Of a stretch of 55,172 bases of DNA, positions 35,011 through 42,372 are shown piece after piece. The notes beneath the pieces are model-generated. The model did no database searches, was not told the DNA's origin, and was given only the letters and a program-made list of their open reading frames with translations. Origin of the DNA: Bryobacterales bacterium (lineage in GTDB: Bacteria > Acidobacteriota > Terriglobia > Bryobacterales > Bryobacteraceae); assembly GCA_016789785.1 (NCBI GenBank), contig JAEUQE010000027.1:1-55172 (forward strand). Reading direction: 5' to 3'. The position numbers were made by a program, and so were the translations under genes. Within the stretch, counting starts at the first letter, position 1, and each line of letters begins with the position of its first letter.

Positions 35011-37062
35011 ATGAAACTATCCAAGAAGGTGATGCTCCTCGCAGCGCTCGCAGTTCTGGCGCTGGGAGGCGGGGTGGCGTTGGTCAGCGCACCTTCCAAT
35101 CTGTTCCGCGTCACGGATAAGGCGTTCTATGCGGATGAGCGCACGGTGAACTTCGTGCGGCCGGGCCTGCAGTTCACGATATCGGGTGCGGAGATTGCCG
35201 CGGACGGCACTGTGAGGGCGCGGGTAAGAGTGACGGATCCACGCGGTCTTGGGCTTGACCGTCTGGGCGTCACCACGCCTGGCAACGTGAACATGAGTTT
35301 CGTGCTCGCCCGGATCCCGCAGGATCAGCCCTGGTACACCTCGTATACTGTGCGGACACAAACCAGTCCCATAACGGGACGTTCCGCGATACAGGCGGCA
35401 TCGGACACAGGTGGCCGCTTCGATCAAGTTGCGGAAGGCGAGTATGTGTACACGTTTGGCACCCGGCTGCCGAGCGGGTTTGACCGCAGTGCGACGCATT
35501 CGATCCTCGTCTACGGAAACCGCAACCTTTCCGAGTTCAATCTCGGCACAAACTATGATGACGCGGTGTATTCCTGGGTTCCCGCGGGTGGTCCCGTCAC
35601 CAAGACGCGCGACGTGATCAAGACGGCCACGTGCAACAAGTGTCACGTCGACATGGGCTTCCACGGCGGTTCCCGCAAGACGATGGAAGGTTGCGTGATG
35701 TGCCACCAGCCGCAGACTACCGATCCTGACACTGGCAACACGGTGGACATGACCATCATGACGCACAAGATCCACATGGGCGCCGAATTGCCGAGCGTGC
35801 GTGGAGGCAAGGACTACTGCATTATTGGCAACGCCCAGAGCGTCCATTGCTATGGCCAAGTCGAGTTTGTTGCAGGGCCGAACCGGTGTGCTGTCTGTCA
35901 TGACACGTCGGCGACCGGAGCAGCCAAGCCTGCGCAGGCGGATGCGCACCTCACGCAACCGAGCCGCGCGGCATGTGGAGCTTGCCACGACAATGTGAAC
36001 TTCGCGACAGGCGAGGGACACGTGAATCTGCCTCAGCCGAACGACAACCGGTGCGGAACCTGTCACGTGCCGCAGGGCGAGTTCGATTTCGACGCATCCA
36101 TCGTCGGCGCGCACGTTACTCCGACCGAGGCTTCAGAATTGCCGGGCACGCGATTCGAGATTGTCAGTGTGGATGACGGCGTTGCGGGGCGCAGACCCCG
36201 GGTCACCTTCAGCATCAAGGACAAGCAGGGCAACGTCATCCGGCCGAACCAGATGAACAGCCTGTCGTTTGTGCTCGCGGGGCCGACGGCGGACTATGCA
36301 ACCTGGATCCAGGAGTCGGCGATTCAAACTTCACAGGATGTGGGTGGCGGACGTTTTGCGTACACCTTTACAGCCGCGATCCCCGCGGCCTCAAGGGGCT
36401 CCTATACCATTGGCATGGAAGGCTACCGGAACTTCACGTTGATGGCGGGCACCACTCGTGAGATGGCGGTACGGGATGCAGGACGAAATGTGCAGCGCAC
36501 CTTCTCCGTGGACGGCAGGCCGGTCGCGATGCGGCGGCAAGTGGTCACCATCGAGAAGTGCAACGCGTGCCATGCGGGCCTGACCTTCCACGGATTCAAC
36601 CGCAATACGATCGAAGAATGCGTACTGTGCCACAATCCCAACGTGACCGACGCGCGGCGGCGTCCCGCCGATCGCGCACCGAATGAGAGCGTGAACTTCA
36701 GCACGATGGTACACCGCATTCACAGTGGCCTTGCTCAGGAGCGTGAGTACAGCATCTTCGGCAACGGCAACATCGAACACAACTACAACAAGGCGGGCTA
36801 TCCCGGCATCCTGTCGAACTGCAGTTCTTGCCACGTGAACAACTCGCACCGTCTACCGCTGGCCAACAATCTGCTGCCGGTAACCGATCCGCGCCACTTC
36901 GTGACCAATCCGGGTCCCGAGGCGGCGGCGTGCACGACGTGCCATGCCTCTCGCGCGGCAGCGGTTCACGGAGCCGTCAACACGAATGCCGCTGGTGAGA
37001 GCTGCGCGACCTGCCACGGCAACAATAGCGAGTTCAGTGTGGATCGAGTCCACGCCCGCTAA
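35011..37062 (+). CDS. MtrC/OmcA-type decaheme c-type cytochrome
   Basis: The 683-residue protein starts at ATG 35011, behind GGGAGG. The export signal (LLAALAVLALGGGVALVSA) lacks a lipobox Cys. Ten CxxCH sites fall in two groups of five, at residues 208, 228, 293, 322, 348 and 517, 537, 604, 641, 665. Each group follows a beta-rich domain (about 33-200 and 375-510). This is the four-domain plan of MtrC/OmcA surface reductases. An extra Cys pair (270, 280) sits inside the first heme domain. It is predicted to be the extracellular terminal of the conduit, reducing minerals or other extracellular acceptors. Confidence 0.93.
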   Translation: MKLSKKVMLLAALAVLALGGGVALVSAPSNLFRVTDKAFYADERTVNFVRPGLQFTISGAEIAADGTVRARVRVTDPRGLGLDRLGVTTPGNVNMSFVLARIPQDQPWYTSYTVRTQTSPITGRSAIQAASDTGGRFDQVAEGEYVYTFGTRLPSGFDRSATHSILVYGNRNLSEFNLGTNYDDAVYSWVPAGGPVTKTRDVIKTATCNKCHVDMGFHGGSRKTMEGCVMCHQPQTTDPDTGNTVDMTIMTHKIHMGAELPSVRGGKDYCIIGNAQSVHCYGQVEFVAGPNRCAVCHDTSATGAAKPAQADAHLTQPSRAACGACHDNVNFATGEGHVNLPQPNDNRCGTCHVPQGEFDFDASIVGAHVTPTEASELPGTRFEIVSVDDGVAGRRPRVTFSIKDKQGNVIRPNQMNSLSFVLAGPTADYATWIQESAIQTSQDVGGGRFAYTFTAAIPAASRGSYTIGMEGYRNFTLMAGTTREMAVRDAGRNVQRTFSVDGRPVAMRRQVVTIEKCNACHAGLTFHGFNRNTIEECVLCHNPNVTDARRRPADRAPNESVNFSTMVHRIHSGLAQEREYSIFGNGNIEHNYNKAGYPGILSNCSSCHVNNSHRLPLANNLLPVTDPRHFVTNPGPEAAACTTCHASRAAAVHGAVNTNAAGESCATCHGNNSEFSVDRVHAR

Positions 37063-37104
37063 CAGGAACGTTTTTTCGTTCGCCGACAACCTCCGATGTC
37101 GACT

Positions 37105-37145
37105 GGCCTCCTGGGCAACAAACTCAGGAGGCCTTTTTTCTTTTT
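37105..37145. terminator. Intrinsic terminator after the MtrC-like gene
   Basis: A perfect 9-bp stem, GGCCTCCTG (37105-37113) and CAGGAGGCC (37125-37133), with an 11-base loop, is followed by TTTTTTC and TTTTT. It closes the rightward cytochrome operon. The convergent response-regulator gene ends just beyond, but its strand has no matching T-tract. Confidence 0.92.
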
Positions 37146-37157
37146 GCTGGATCGCAT

Positions 37158-37841
37158 TCAGCCGACAAACTTATAGCCAACGCGATGGACCGTAACAAGA
37201 AACTTCGGATCGGCTGGAGATTCCTCGATCTTCTGCCGCAGTTTGACAATGTGATTGTCGACCGTGCGCGTCACCGGGTAGTTGGTGATCCCCCACACGG
37301 ATTCGAGCAACTGCTCCCGGGTGACGATTTCTCCCCGGTGCCGGATCAGATAGCGCAGGATTTCGAATTCCCGGGGGCTGAGGTCCATCATCTCTCCTAG
37401 CCGTTCGGCCTTGTTGTGCCGGAAGTCCAGGATGATCCCGCCGAACTCGTAGGTGCCGGTGTCGCCAGTCTGCGCCTGTGAACGGCGAAGGTGAGCCTTG
37501 ACCCGGGCGGTGAGTTCTCGAAGGGAGAAGGGCTTGGTAACGTAGTCATCGGCGCCAAGTTCGAGCCCGGTCACTTTGTCCATCTCGCCGGCCCGCGCCG
37601 TAAGCAGGATGATCGGCATGGTGAGGCCGCGTCCGCGCAGGGTTTTGCAGACGTCCAGGCCGCTGACCTTCGGCATCATGACGTCGAGCAGGATCAAGTC
37701 TGGCGGGTCGCCCAGGGCCCGGCGCAGCCCTTCTTCCCCGTCGGCCGCGATGGTGACCGCATAGCCCTCGAACTCGAAGTTATCCTTGAGTCCGGCAGCC
37801 AGTTCCGATTCATCCTCGATGATCAGCAGTTTCGGTGACAT
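37158..37841 (-). CDS. OmpR/PhoB-family response regulator
   Basis: The 227-residue protein has a receiver with IIEDE, phospho-Asp53 in LILLDVMMP, and Lys in DDYVTKPFSLREL. A winged-helix effector follows (LSPREFEILRYLIRHRGEIVTREQLL, RTVDNHIVKLRQKIE, RVGYKFVG). The start overlaps the kinase 3' end by 32 bases. The pair is convergent to the cytochrome operon and ends 95 bases from the MtrC-like stop, so it may regulate it. Confidence 0.94.
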   Translation of the reverse strand: MSPKLLIIEDESELAAGLKDNFEFEGYAVTIAADGEEGLRRALGDPPDLILLDVMMPKVSGLDVCKTLRGRGLTMPIILLTARAGEMDKVTGLELGADDYVTKPFSLRELTARVKAHLRRSQAQTGDTGTYEFGGIILDFRHNKAERLGEMMDLSPREFEILRYLIRHRGEIVTREQLLESVWGITNYPVTRTVDNHIVKLRQKIEESPADPKFLVTVHRVGYKFVG

Positions 37842-39027
37842 CGGGACGTGAGGAGCCAGGAGAAGTGGTTCGAACGCCAGGTTCGCACAGCGGCAGGAAG
37901 ATGGTGAAGCAACTGCCCTCGCCCGGCTTGCTGCTGACGGCAATGCGGCCCTGGTGCGCGCGCACGATGTGATCGGCGATCGCGAGTCCGAGTCCAGCCC
38001 CTTTGGTGTTGTGAACCAGTTCGGTCTCGGAGCGATAGAACTTCTCGAAAATTCGTGGCTGTTCGGACTCGGCGATTCCGATGCCCCGGTCGGCGATGGA
38101 GATCGCTGCCTGACCGTTCTGTTCAAGGACCACGACGCGGATCTCCTTCGAGTCGGCGGAGTACTTGAGGGCGTTGCTCAACAGATTGTGGAGGACTTGA
38201 AAAAGCGCCTTGGCATCGGCGCGAACGAAAAGTGCGTCCGAGGTTTCGACCTGCAGTTCGCAACCCGCCGAGAGTGCCGCAGGTTCGAACTCCTCCGCGG
38301 CGCGCTCGACGATCTGAGTCACATTGACGCGAGACAGCGAGAACTCGCGCCGCCCACTTTCGAGCCGGGCATACTCCAGGATATCCTCCATGAACCGGCC
38401 CAGACGCCGGCTTTCCTTCTGGATTGCACGGCTATACTCGCGGAGTTTTTCCGGATCCCGGGCGCGGCCCAACTCCATCATTTCGGCGTACATCTGGATG
38501 ACGGAGACGGGTGTTTTCATCTCGTGGGAGACATTGGAAACAAAGGCCGATTTCATTTCGGCGAGGCGGCTTTCCCGTGTGGCGGCGCGCCTGGTCAGCG
38601 CCACGCCCAGCACCAGACCGAACAGCATCGCGACGCTCAACAGGAGACCGGACCGGAACTGGTCGCGGAGCATGCGTACGATGGGATCCCCCGCGGCTTC
38701 GGCTGCGGGATGGGCCAGTGTCGCGGCCTGGACACCGGCGGGCTGTGGACTGCACTGTTGCGAAGGCGGGAACGAGAAGACCTTATCGAGGCTCAGGGAC
38801 CGGTCGCCGACCTGCACGGCAGCCCCCGCCGGGTGCGTCTCCTTCAAATGGCTTCGGAGAGCCTCCAAGGCGCGGTACTGCTGAACGGTGAGCGCGAGTG
38901 ACAGGAGGAAAAGCGTCACCATCGCAACCGGTAGCACCAAGTCGAAGGAGCGCCGCGAGAACATACCCACTCTCATTCTAGGCCTGCGCGGAGGATTCGT
39001 GAAAAGCTCTGCAAATGGGAGTGACAA
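37810..39027 (-). CDS. Membrane sensor histidine kinase paired with the OmpR-type regulator
   Basis: The 405-residue protein is given from the longest start; ATGs at 38976 and 38964 fit the first helix better. Transmembrane helices lie at about 28-48 and 127-145, with a ~75-residue periplasmic segment. HisKA has His168 in SNVSHEMKTPVSV. HATPase_c carries NLLSNALKYS, DRGIGI and KGAGLGLAI. The periplasmic part is Ala/Pro-rich without a named sensor fold. The ligand is unknown. Confidence 0.9.
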   Translation of the reverse strand: MSLPFAELFTNPPRRPRMRVGMFSRRSFDLVLPVAMVTLFLLSLALTVQQYRALEALRSHLKETHPAGAAVQVGDRSLSLDKVFSFPPSQQCSPQPAGVQAATLAHPAAEAAGDPIVRMLRDQFRSGLLLSVAMLFGLVLGVALTRRAATRESRLAEMKSAFVSNVSHEMKTPVSVIQMYAEMMELGRARDPEKLREYSRAIQKESRRLGRFMEDILEYARLESGRREFSLSRVNVTQIVERAAEEFEPAALSAGCELQVETSDALFVRADAKALFQVLHNLLSNALKYSADSKEIRVVVLEQNGQAAISIADRGIGIAESEQPRIFEKFYRSETELVHNTKGAGLGLAIADHIVRAHQGRIAVSSKPGEGSCFTIFLPLCEPGVRTTSPGSSRPDVTETADHRG

Positions 39028-39058
39028 CTTTTTGCAGGGCCTGCCGTTTCTGCGGGGC

Positions 39059-39916
39059 CTACCTCAGGATGCCGTGACGGGTTAGGAATTCGAAGATCTG
39101 CGGGTACAACTGGTCGAGCTTTTCCTTGGGAAACCCATGTGCGCCCTGGGCCACGCTAATCATTTCGGCGCGCGCGCCGGCGTCGACAAGCGCTTTCGTA
39201 ATCTGGATGCCGTGTTCGTAAGGCACGGTCTGGTCAGCGTCGCCGTGAATAGTCAGAACCGGGGGGACGTCCTTGCGGACGTAGGTGAGGGGGGAGACGC
39301 GGCGGGCAAGGTCGATACGCCCGGGTTCGTCGGGAATCCAGGTAACGGCATACTTCCGCATGTTGGCGCCGCTGAGTTGGTCGGCCACGTCGGTGATTCC
39401 ATAGAAGTTCACGACCGCGGCCACCTTGACGGGCTTGCCCAGGCCAGCGGACTTGTTCGCCATTCCTACCATGAGGGCCAGATGGCCGCCCGCCGACCCT
39501 CCGGTCACCCCGACGCGCTTTCTGTCGACATTCCACCTGGCGCAGTTGTCGAGAAACCAGTTTGCGGCGCGGAGTGCGTCCTCGACGGCCGCGGGTGCTT
39601 TGGCGGCCTTCGCGAGGCGGTACTCGACGTTGGCGACGACAAAGCCCTTTTCTAGATACCGCCGGACGAAGCTCTCGTACACTGCTTCCTTTGTGCCGCC
39701 GACCCAGCCGCCACCGTGAATCACGATCATTGCCGGGTGCTTGGCCGTCGCTTGCGGCGCCGGCGCGAAGACATCGAGCACCGTTTCCGGATGCTGGGCG
39801 TAGGCCAGGTTGGCGTCCAGCTTGACTCCGGCGGGGAGCGTCTCGGGATACTTGGCTGGCGCCTGTTGGCCCGCCAGAGTACCGCACAGCGAGGCCAGAA
39901 GAAGGAGTATCTTCAT
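39059..39916 (-). CDS. Secreted alpha/beta-hydrolase (esterase/lipase, HSL/BD-FAE-like)
   Basis: The 285-residue protein has a signal peptide (MKILLLLASLCGTLAGQ). HGGGW forms the oxyanion hole, the nucleophile Ser lies in GGSAGGH, the acid Asp is in IHGDADQTVP, and His is in QGAHGFP. This is the layout of bacterial carboxylesterases acting on small esters, such as acetyl or feruloyl groups on plant polysaccharides. It ends near the kinase gene on the same strand and probably has its own promoter. Confidence 0.88.
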   Translation of the reverse strand: MKILLLLASLCGTLAGQQAPAKYPETLPAGVKLDANLAYAQHPETVLDVFAPAPQATAKHPAMIVIHGGGWVGGTKEAVYESFVRRYLEKGFVVANVEYRLAKAAKAPAAVEDALRAANWFLDNCARWNVDRKRVGVTGGSAGGHLALMVGMANKSAGLGKPVKVAAVVNFYGITDVADQLSGANMRKYAVTWIPDEPGRIDLARRVSPLTYVRKDVPPVLTIHGDADQTVPYEHGIQITKALVDAGARAEMISVAQGAHGFPKEKLDQLYPQIFEFLTRHGILR

Positions 39917-39930
39917 GGTCTCTGATCATA

Positions 39931-41160
39931 TCACTGGCTGGTACGCGCGACCTCGGGACGGAGCGTCTGGAGGTCGAATCCGTGTTCGAACCAAACGCTT
40001 CCTTCGGCGCGGGACGTTCCAGGGCTGCGGCGGTAGAGCAGGACGATTTCGATCAGGCCGGCGGGTTGAGGCACCGGAAAGGCGAGTTCCCCGGTCTTCC
40101 AGTCCGGACTGAAAAGCTCGCCGGACGCGACGGCCGTGTGGATGGGCTGAGCGAGGTCGCGCACCTGCCACCGGACCCCGGAGCGCTGCGGGAAGCCCTC
40201 CGTGCGATAGCGGTAACGGAAGACGTACCGTCCCGCAGGCACTGACGGTACGAACTGCCGGACGATTTCGGTCTCTTCAGCCTGTTTGCCGGTCAGTTCG
40301 ATGCGGAGTTGGCGCATGGTGGGGATCCATGCGGAGGTGACCCCCGCGCGCCACAGCAGCCGCCAGTCGAAGCCTTTTCCAAGAGGCGAGACCTCCAGGG
40401 CGGCATTGGTGAGCCATGCCGAGGAGCCGGGATCGAGGGTGCGGTAGGGCAGCCAGCCGCGGCCGATCACTCCGTTCCAGACAGTAGCCGCGTCCGGTCC
40501 GCGGCCGGCCGAAAGGAGACGTTCGCACAAAGCCATGAACACATTCTGTTGGTCCGGTGTGGCGTGACGCAGAACCAGGGGCAGGGCGTTCATGGCCGCG
40601 TCAAGGCGGTTGTCGGCAGTGAGGAACTGGAGGTAGTCCGCGAGAAGGGTGGGATCCCGAGGAATGGCGTTGGCGAGGATCTTCGCAGGGTCCTCCGTCA
40701 TGCGCCAGCAGATGCGGTAGATGGCGGAACGGTCACCGTAGCTACGTTCGGCCGCCAGGCGGATCCAATGCCAGAACTGCTGGGGATTCGAGCGGCGGAA
40801 GTAGAAATTGGCGAGGGCCCAGCGAGGTTCGAACTGGTGGTCGACAGCGGCGGCACGGAGGAGGCAGCGCTCGGCTTCGCGGAAGTCGGCGGTGGCTTCG
40901 GCATTGTGAGCGAGTTCGAGCCATGCGGAGGAGAGGTAAGGGTTGAGTTCGACGGCGCGGTGGAGGTTGCCTGCCCGAGCCTGATAGAGGGCATGGAACG
41001 GGACGAGTTGTGCGGCTCGTTGGATGTTGCCGGGCTGATCGGAACGGAAGAGGTGGTCGGCCCAGGCGAGCCGGAGGGACCAATAGGCGGCTGTCGCAAG
41101 CAGAACGCAGACAGTTGCTCGAGCGATGTAAAACGTAATGCGCATACCTCTGTAATACAT
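39931..41160 (-). CDS. TPR-like membrane-anchored protein
   Basis: The 409-residue protein starts at ATG 41160 or 41145, with an uncleaved-looking hydrophobic helix (YIARATVCVLLATAAYWSL). A TPR-like helical region spans residues 50-240 (YQARAGNLHRAVELNPYLSSAWLELA, AERCLLRAAAVDHQFEPRWALANF). A C-terminal beta-sandwich (about 245-400) has RYVFRYRYRTEGF and LIEIVLLYRR, resembling a carbohydrate-binding fold. Similar acidobacterial proteins accompany exopolysaccharide genes, but none are here. Confidence 0.7.
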   Translation of the reverse strand: MYYRGMRITFYIARATVCVLLATAAYWSLRLAWADHLFRSDQPGNIQRAAQLVPFHALYQARAGNLHRAVELNPYLSSAWLELAHNAEATADFREAERCLLRAAAVDHQFEPRWALANFYFRRSNPQQFWHWIRLAAERSYGDRSAIYRICWRMTEDPAKILANAIPRDPTLLADYLQFLTADNRLDAAMNALPLVLRHATPDQQNVFMALCERLLSAGRGPDAATVWNGVIGRGWLPYRTLDPGSSAWLTNAALEVSPLGKGFDWRLLWRAGVTSAWIPTMRQLRIELTGKQAEETEIVRQFVPSVPAGRYVFRYRYRTEGFPQRSGVRWQVRDLAQPIHTAVASGELFSPDWKTGELAFPVPQPAGLIEIVLLYRRSPGTSRAEGSVWFEHGFDLQTLRPEVARTSQ

Positions 41161-41302
41161 TGTGGGATAAAGGGTTATTTTTTCTCACCTTCTCAAGTTC
41201 CAAACAGCTTTCGCCGAAGAAAAAGATGTAAGCACTGCATGCCACGGCCAGACATGCAGGTGCGAGACGAGGAAATCTGTTCGGAGGTAGGAGTACACCT
41301 GA

Positions 41303-42235
41303 ATGCAACGCAATCGAGATTTTGGTTTCAAGCTGCAGGCCGTATTGGCGCTGTGGCTGGCGGCGACGCTTGGAATCGGATCGGCTGCATCCCCGGTGAT
41401 TGGGATGGCGGTAGCCAAGGGCACATTCGCGCTGGATGCGTCCAAGGTCTCAGGCAACGGTACGTTGTTTGAGGGATCGGTTCTGGAGACAGGGAAGGCA
41501 ACTTCGGAAGTCCGCCTGAACAATGGCGTGCGGATGATCGTGGACGGGGAGTCGAAGACGCGCATCTATCGGGACCGGATGCTGCTGGAGCACGGGACGG
41601 GGCAAGTGGAATCGGGTCAGGGTGCCAGTGCGGCCTACCGCGTAGAAGCGGCTGGGCTTCAGATTCAGGCTGTGAGCCGTGCGGTTGCCAAGGTGGCGAT
41701 GGGGCGGGACAACCACGTACTGGTCGCGGCACTTCGGGGGCCGGTATCGGTGCGGACGTCCGCGGGCTTACTGGTGGCCAACCTCGAACCGGGCCGTGCG
41801 TTGGAATTCGATCCCCAGGGTGCGGGCGCCGCGGCGCCGGTGAAGATGGTAGGGCTTCTGACGAAGAACGATGGGCACTATCTTCTCACCGACACCAACT
41901 CGGGCGTCACCGTGGAGGTGCAAGGCGATTGTCTCGACCCCAAGGTTGGCAAAACGGTTGAGATCAATGGCGTTGTGAATCCACTGGCAAGTCCGGTGGC
42001 GGGAGCGAGTCAGGTAGTGAAAGTAAAGGGCTGCGATTCCGCCGGAGTGGTCCCGATTGCAGCCAAGGCGGGAACGGCTGGCGGAGCTTCCGGGACTGCT
42101 GGAACCGCAGGGACGGTAGGCGGCGCCGTAGCATCCAAGACGATCATTGCGGGTGTCGTGGTCGCGGGTGTGGGTGCGGCCACTGCCTCCACTGTCGCGC
42201 TCACTCGGGATGAGAAGAAGTCGATCAGCCAGTAG
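41303..42235 (+). CDS. Secreted FecR-like domain protein
   Basis: The 310-residue protein has a signal helix (LQAVLALWLAATLGIGSA). A FecR/beta-helical domain (residues 32-150: TLFEGSVLETGKATSEVRLNNG, LLVANLEPGRALEF) is followed by an OB-like strand block. The end is a Gly/Ala-rich stretch (GGASGTAGTAGTVGGAV) and a hydrophobic helix (IIAGVVVAGVGAATASTVAL). Such FecR-like proteins without a sigma partner often occur in Acidobacteriota envelopes. GGAGG lies upstream. Confidence 0.72.
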   Translation: MQRNRDFGFKLQAVLALWLAATLGIGSAASPVIGMAVAKGTFALDASKVSGNGTLFEGSVLETGKATSEVRLNNGVRMIVDGESKTRIYRDRMLLEHGTGQVESGQGASAAYRVEAAGLQIQAVSRAVAKVAMGRDNHVLVAALRGPVSVRTSAGLLVANLEPGRALEFDPQGAGAAAPVKMVGLLTKNDGHYLLTDTNSGVTVEVQGDCLDPKVGKTVEINGVVNPLASPVAGASQVVKVKGCDSAGVVPIAAKAGTAGGASGTAGTAGTVGGAVASKTIIAGVVVAGVGAATASTVALTRDEKKSISQ

Positions 42236-42285
42236 GGGATACCGCTGAACCCGGGACTCAGGGAACCGCTTTCAATACGGAGAAA

Positions 42286-42305
42286 CGCTCCGGCACTCCG
42301 GAGCG
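42286..42305. terminator. Short perfect hairpin after the FecR-like gene
   Basis: CGCTCCGG (42286-42293) and CCGGAGCG (42298-42305) form an 8-bp stem with a CACT loop, 50 bases past the FecR-like stop. No T-run follows, so termination would be weak. It lies about 70 bases upstream of the protease gene. Confidence 0.5.
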
Positions 42306-42372
42306 TCCCGAATCAATGTGAGAGGTTTCTCCCATTTCCGGGTTCTAGTGTAGAGTGGCACAATTGACTAAG

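Noticed and set aside
35017..36114. Open frame of 365 codons antisense to the MtrC-like gene
   Set aside because: The heme motifs on the sense strand decide; the antisense product is Val/Arg/His-rich without domain.
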